DNA of 17,855 bases from Bacteroidota bacterium (GTDB taxonomy: Bacteria; Bacteroidota; Bacteroidia; UKL13-3), in the NCBI GenBank assembly GCA_947462865.1, contig CANHRW010000019.1, positions 1 to 17,855 of the forward strand, read 5' to 3'. Shown one piece after another: positions 15,025 through 17,855 of the stretch. A program made the position numbers and the translations under genes. A model generated the notes under the pieces. It was not told the DNA's origin and ran no database searches. It was given only the letters and a program-made list of their open reading frames with translations. Numbering within the stretch: the first letter of the stretch is position 1; every line of letters starts with the position of its first letter.

Positions 15025-17855
15025 CTATTGTATACTCATTTTTGATTGATAGCAATTTCCCAAATCATCTGTTATTTCAAGTAAATAAATTCCATTCTTC
15101 AAACTGTAAACACTTAAGTCAAGTTGTAAATTCCCGTTTACAATTTCTAATTGTTCTTCTATTCTACTAATTTGTCCAAGTTGATTGATGAGTAATAATT
15201 TCGCTGATATACCCTCCAAACCTTGACATTTCAAAATCGCATTTGAATGAATTGGATTCGGATAAATCTGCAAAGTATTTATTGATGAATTTTGACCTGT
15301 AAAAAGATGTTTGTAATTGGCATTTGAACCTTTATTAACAAACATTAGTCTGAAGCGTTGTTCACCTAAATATGGAGCACTTGACACATTAAAACTGTAT
15401 TGATTTTGCGTTTGAATATTCAACACAACGCCCGTATAGGTATCTTCTAATAAAACATCATATCCGTCTATTTGGATAAGTCCTTTGAAACTCAAATGGT
15501 GCATTCCAGTAAAATTAGATTGTACCGCCAAAGGAATGATTATAAAATTGTCTACCTGTGCAATGGTCTGAATGGCACAATTGATGCCTTCTGTTGTTTT
15601 GGTGTATACATTGAGGTTGTTATTCCCCATTTTCTCAGTATCCATTTCATCCTTTGAATTTTGTGCAGTACCCGAAATGGCAACTATGGCTTCATCTTGC
15701 ACTTTGTCAGGCTTCACAAATAAAATTCTGATTGCTGAAATTTCATTTTTAAACATGGTACTTGCTTGCAGTTGGGTTTGTTTAGCCATTTCTGTTAGCG
15801 CAAGTGAAGGGTTATTTGAATTTGCTTTTACAAAAAATGAGCTACCCGATTCTATGGTGTGACTCGCCTGATTGGTTCCCATTTGTAAGGCTCCATTCCA
15901 ACTGGCATAATGGTCTCCTGATGGTTTGTAAATCCAATAAGCATTTTCAATATTGTTTCTTTGCCATGCTTGCGTATTGTCAGACCAAACAATACTGCTT
16001 GGGTATGGATTACCAATTAAATTCCAACCTTTGCCATTAGACGGACTATAGGTTACATTGAACTGAAATGGGCCTGTTTGTATGGTTCCTTTTGCAGACA
16101 ATAAAACATCTTGTGCGTTGTATATGGTTGTTCCATTTAACAAACTACAACCTTGAGTTCTATTGCCTCTCACAAAAACATTGTAGCCTGTACCAGCAGT
16201 CAATTGATGAGTAATTGTTGAATGAATTCCTTTCCAAGCATTCGCATAAACAGTTGTTCCATATACGCCAGTTCCAAATGATATAGCTGTTTGTTCATTG
16301 TAGTTTAGCATGGAATAAGTACTGGTTGATGTGGCATCAAAACCATTGCTATTAGGCGTTAAATTGGGGCAAATTGACCCCCCAATACCTAATCCTGTAA
16401 TATGTATTTGCTGTTGCCAACTCGATGCCACATTAGGTCCTTGGGCAAAAGGGGCTGCTAAATACCTATATCTTCTCCCTGAAGTTCCAGGAATGTATCT
16501 TTCTACCACAACTTCTCCATTCAGATAGTTCCCGCTTCCGGTATTTATTTGTGCTGTTTGTTGGGCTGTCGATTTCAATACTAAATTGCCTTGTGTAAAT
16601 AAGGTGCCAGAAATTGGCACCAAGTTGCCTGTTAATTCTAATTTACTTCCCAGATTTAGCGATTGGTTATAGCTCAATTTATTTAATTTACAATCGATTG
16701 AATCGAGGTACAAAGTTCCTGCATTTGTTGTTCCAGTAAAATGTAAATTCCCATTTGCTGCTTTTATTTTTCCTGTACCACTGATGCTTTCCAATTTGAG
16801 TTCATTGCCATTTAAATCTAACACTGCTCCTGCTTCTAATACCATTGAGTTGATAGATGCATTGGTTGTAAGTATTGGCTCTGATAATACACAAGTAGCT
16901 TTAGCAGGAATCATTACTTTGCTACCCAATGTGGGTGCTGTCATACTCGGTTCAAAAGAATTTGTGGAAGATTGATAGACATACCAATTAGATGGATCTG
17001 AAAATGAATGACCCGTTCCTCTTCCAAAAATAAGTTGTTGATTCTCGGGTAAAATAGTTAAAACAGGCCTTTGAATACTGACTATAATTTTATTTGAACT
17101 GCTGGTTCCACATAGTACAGTTGAAGTTAACATGAGCTGATATTCACCAGAATTTAAAGCAGAGAAAATAGCAGCAGATGCACCATTTATTGCAAGGCCA
17201 TTTTGGTACCATTGGTAGTTGACATTGTTTTGAGTAGGCGCAAATAGTTGAATGGCATTGCCACTGCAATTTTGAGTTGCACCCAATGCAGAAATGCTAG
17301 CAACTTGAAGATGATGTAGTAAAACATAACTGCTATCTTTTACCACACAACCGTAGCTATTGGTTGCTTGTATTTGATACCATGCATTGGTTTTGACATA
17401 AATACTTGATCCGGTTTGACCCGTATTCCAACTGAAATTACTGAAACCTGTTGTAGCAGTTAGCAACAAACTATCTGTACATGCCGATATTGAGTCTGAT
17501 AATAATACATTGCGTTTATCTGTATTGAGTTTAACATAACTACTATCCTTTACCACACAACCGTAGCTATTGGTTGCTTGTATTTGATACCATGCATTGG
17601 TTTTGGCATAAATACTTGAACTTGTTTGACCCGTATTCCAAATGAAATTACTGAAACCTGTTGTAGCACTTAGCAACAAACTATCTGTACATGCCGATAT
17701 GGAATCTGACAACAATACATTGCGTTTATCTGTATTGAGTTTAACATAACTACTATCCTTTACCACACAACCGTAGCTATTGGTTGCTTGTATTTGATAC
17801 CATGCATTGGTTTTGGCATAAATACTTGAACTTGTTTGACCTGTATTCCAACTGA
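15025..17855 (-). CDS. Large T9SS cargo with tandem Ig/PKD-like repeats, N-terminal part missing
   Basis: C-terminal 942 residues of a secreted or surface-anchored protein; the frame is open to the window edge, and the GTG at 17766 is only an internal codon. From the first visible residue: 70-residue repeats (about 1-177) with ACTDSLLLSATTGFSNF, WNTGQTSSSIY and TNSYGCVVKDSSYV; an Ig-like domain (about 184-260, NYQWYQNGLAI and LNSGEYQL); a beta-strand-rich region (about 275-470) with LDLNGNELKLESISGTGKI and the GEVVVERYIPG motif common in T9SS cargo; a long beta-rich segment of unknown role; and a type A sorting domain over the last ~82 residues (IYPNPIHSNAI, ending YQSKMSIQ). Paired cysteines in each repeat (ACTD and YGCV) may form disulfides. 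No catalytic motif is seen. Adhesion or a surface-structural role is likely, but the ligand is unknown. Confidence 0.9.
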   Translation of the reverse strand, partial: SWNTGQTSSSIYAKTNAWYQIQATNSYGCVVKDSSYVKLNTDKRNVLLSDSISACTDSLLLSATTGFSNFIWNTGQTSSSIYAKTNAWYQIQATNSYGCVVKDSSYVKLNTDKRNVLLSDSISACTDSLLLTATTGFSNFSWNTGQTGSSIYVKTNAWYQIQATNSYGCVVKDSSYVLLHHLQVASISALGATQNCSGNAIQLFAPTQNNVNYQWYQNGLAINGASAAIFSALNSGEYQLMLTSTVLCGTSSSNKIIVSIQRPVLTILPENQQLIFGRGTGHSFSDPSNWYVYQSSTNSFEPSMTAPTLGSKVMIPAKATCVLSEPILTTNASINSMVLEAGAVLDLNGNELKLESISGTGKIKAANGNLHFTGTTNAGTLYLDSIDCKLNKLSYNQSLNLGSKLELTGNLVPISGTLFTQGNLVLKSTAQQTAQINTGSGNYLNGEVVVERYIPGTSGRRYRYLAAPFAQGPNVASSWQQQIHITGLGIGGSICPNLTPNSNGFDATSTSTYSMLNYNEQTAISFGTGVYGTTVYANAWKGIHSTITHQLTAGTGYNVFVRGNRTQGCSLLNGTTIYNAQDVLLSAKGTIQTGPFQFNVTYSPSNGKGWNLIGNPYPSSIVWSDNTQAWQRNNIENAYWIYKPSGDHYASWNGALQMGTNQASHTIESGSSFFVKANSNNPSLALTEMAKQTQLQASTMFKNEISAIRILFVKPDKVQDEAIVAISGTAQNSKDEMDTEKMGNNNLNVYTKTTEGINCAIQTIAQVDNFIIIPLAVQSNFTGMHHLSFKGLIQIDGYDVLLEDTYTGVVLNIQTQNQYSFNVSSAPYLGEQRFRLMFVNKGSNANYKHLFTGQNSSINTLQIYPNPIHSNAILKCQGLEGISAKLLLINQLGQISRIEEQLEIVNGNLQLDLSVYSLKNGIYLLEITDDLGNCYQSKMSIQ
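17322..17855 (-). repeat. 210-bp in-frame tandem repeats, about 95% identical, continuing past window end
   Basis: The same sequence recurs at 17341, 17551 and 17761, giving two complete 210-bp units and a third cut by the edge. By eye the two complete units differ at about 10 of 210 positions; the partial third differs from the second at only two of its 95 bases. Each unit encodes exactly 70 residues, so copy-number change keeps the frame. The homology begins about 20 bp before 17341, at the end of the last coding unit. The total copy number is unknown because the array leaves the window. Confidence 0.93.

Noticed and set aside
15472..16975. Several 60-96 residue + strand frames opposite the last gene
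   Set aside because: They overlap strongly supported T9SS cargo sequence on the other strand; no family resemblance and no promoter.
17764..17766. GTG as start codon of the large repeat protein
   Set aside because: The same 70-residue repeat continues upstream in frame to the window end, so this is an internal valine codon.
17322..17855. CRISPR-like array
   Set aside because: The 210-bp units are contiguous, in frame and coding, with no spacers.

Overview
The window looks like an AT-rich chromosomal segment from a member of Bacteroidota (class Bacteroidia or a relative; I cannot place the order). The reasons are type IX secretion system (T9SS) type A C-terminal sorting domains with YPNP motifs, a TonB-dependent receptor carrying an N-terminal carboxypeptidase-regulatory-like domain, a TPR-type sensor histidine kinase, TAnnTTTG-like -7 promoter elements and the near absence of strong Shine-Dalgarno sequences. 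Almost all of the DNA is coding, and nearly every gene makes an exported or envelope protein. I see no tRNA, rRNA, transposase, phage gene or CRISPR array.

Layout. (1) 1-1262, + strand: the 3' part of a TPR-containing sensor histidine kinase, cut by the window edge. (2) 1282-4863, - strand: a 1193-residue T9SS cargo with a jelly-roll-like N-terminus, a degenerate phytase/esterase-like propeller domain, four SusE/FnIII-like repeats and a type A sorting domain. (3) 4894-4926: a perfect hairpin terminator. (4) 4944-10024, - strand: a probable two-gene operon. Its first gene (6689-10024) is a secreted protein made of two nearly identical 450-residue beta-helix-like units plus a dockerin-like C-terminus. 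Its second gene (4944-6665) has two cohesin-like/adhesion-like domains and a related dockerin-like C-terminus. (5) 10025-10214: a 190-bp divergent control region. (6) 10215-14995, + strand: a tightly coupled pair, first a secreted protein with a third copy of the cohesin-like domain, a FnIII-like domain and three IPT/TIG domains, then a TonB-dependent receptor starting 2 nt later. (7) 15025-17855, - strand: the C-terminal part of a large T9SS cargo whose visible N-terminal end is a 210-bp tandem repeat array running off the window.

Reading together. The central divergent cluster (4894-14995) looks like one functional unit: an outer-membrane TonB-dependent transporter with three secreted partners that share domains across the divergent promoter. 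The cohesin-like and dockerin-like modules (three and two copies) suggest, by inference only, that the proteins assemble with each other at the cell surface and feed or gate the receptor. The substrate is unknown. A phytase-like fold next door hints at phosphate-containing ligands, but that domain appears to have lost its usual acidic residues. Many of these families are individually widespread in Bacteroidota; the unusual parts are the in-frame duplication of the beta-helix protein, the domain sharing across the divergent operons, and the near-identical 210-bp repeats.
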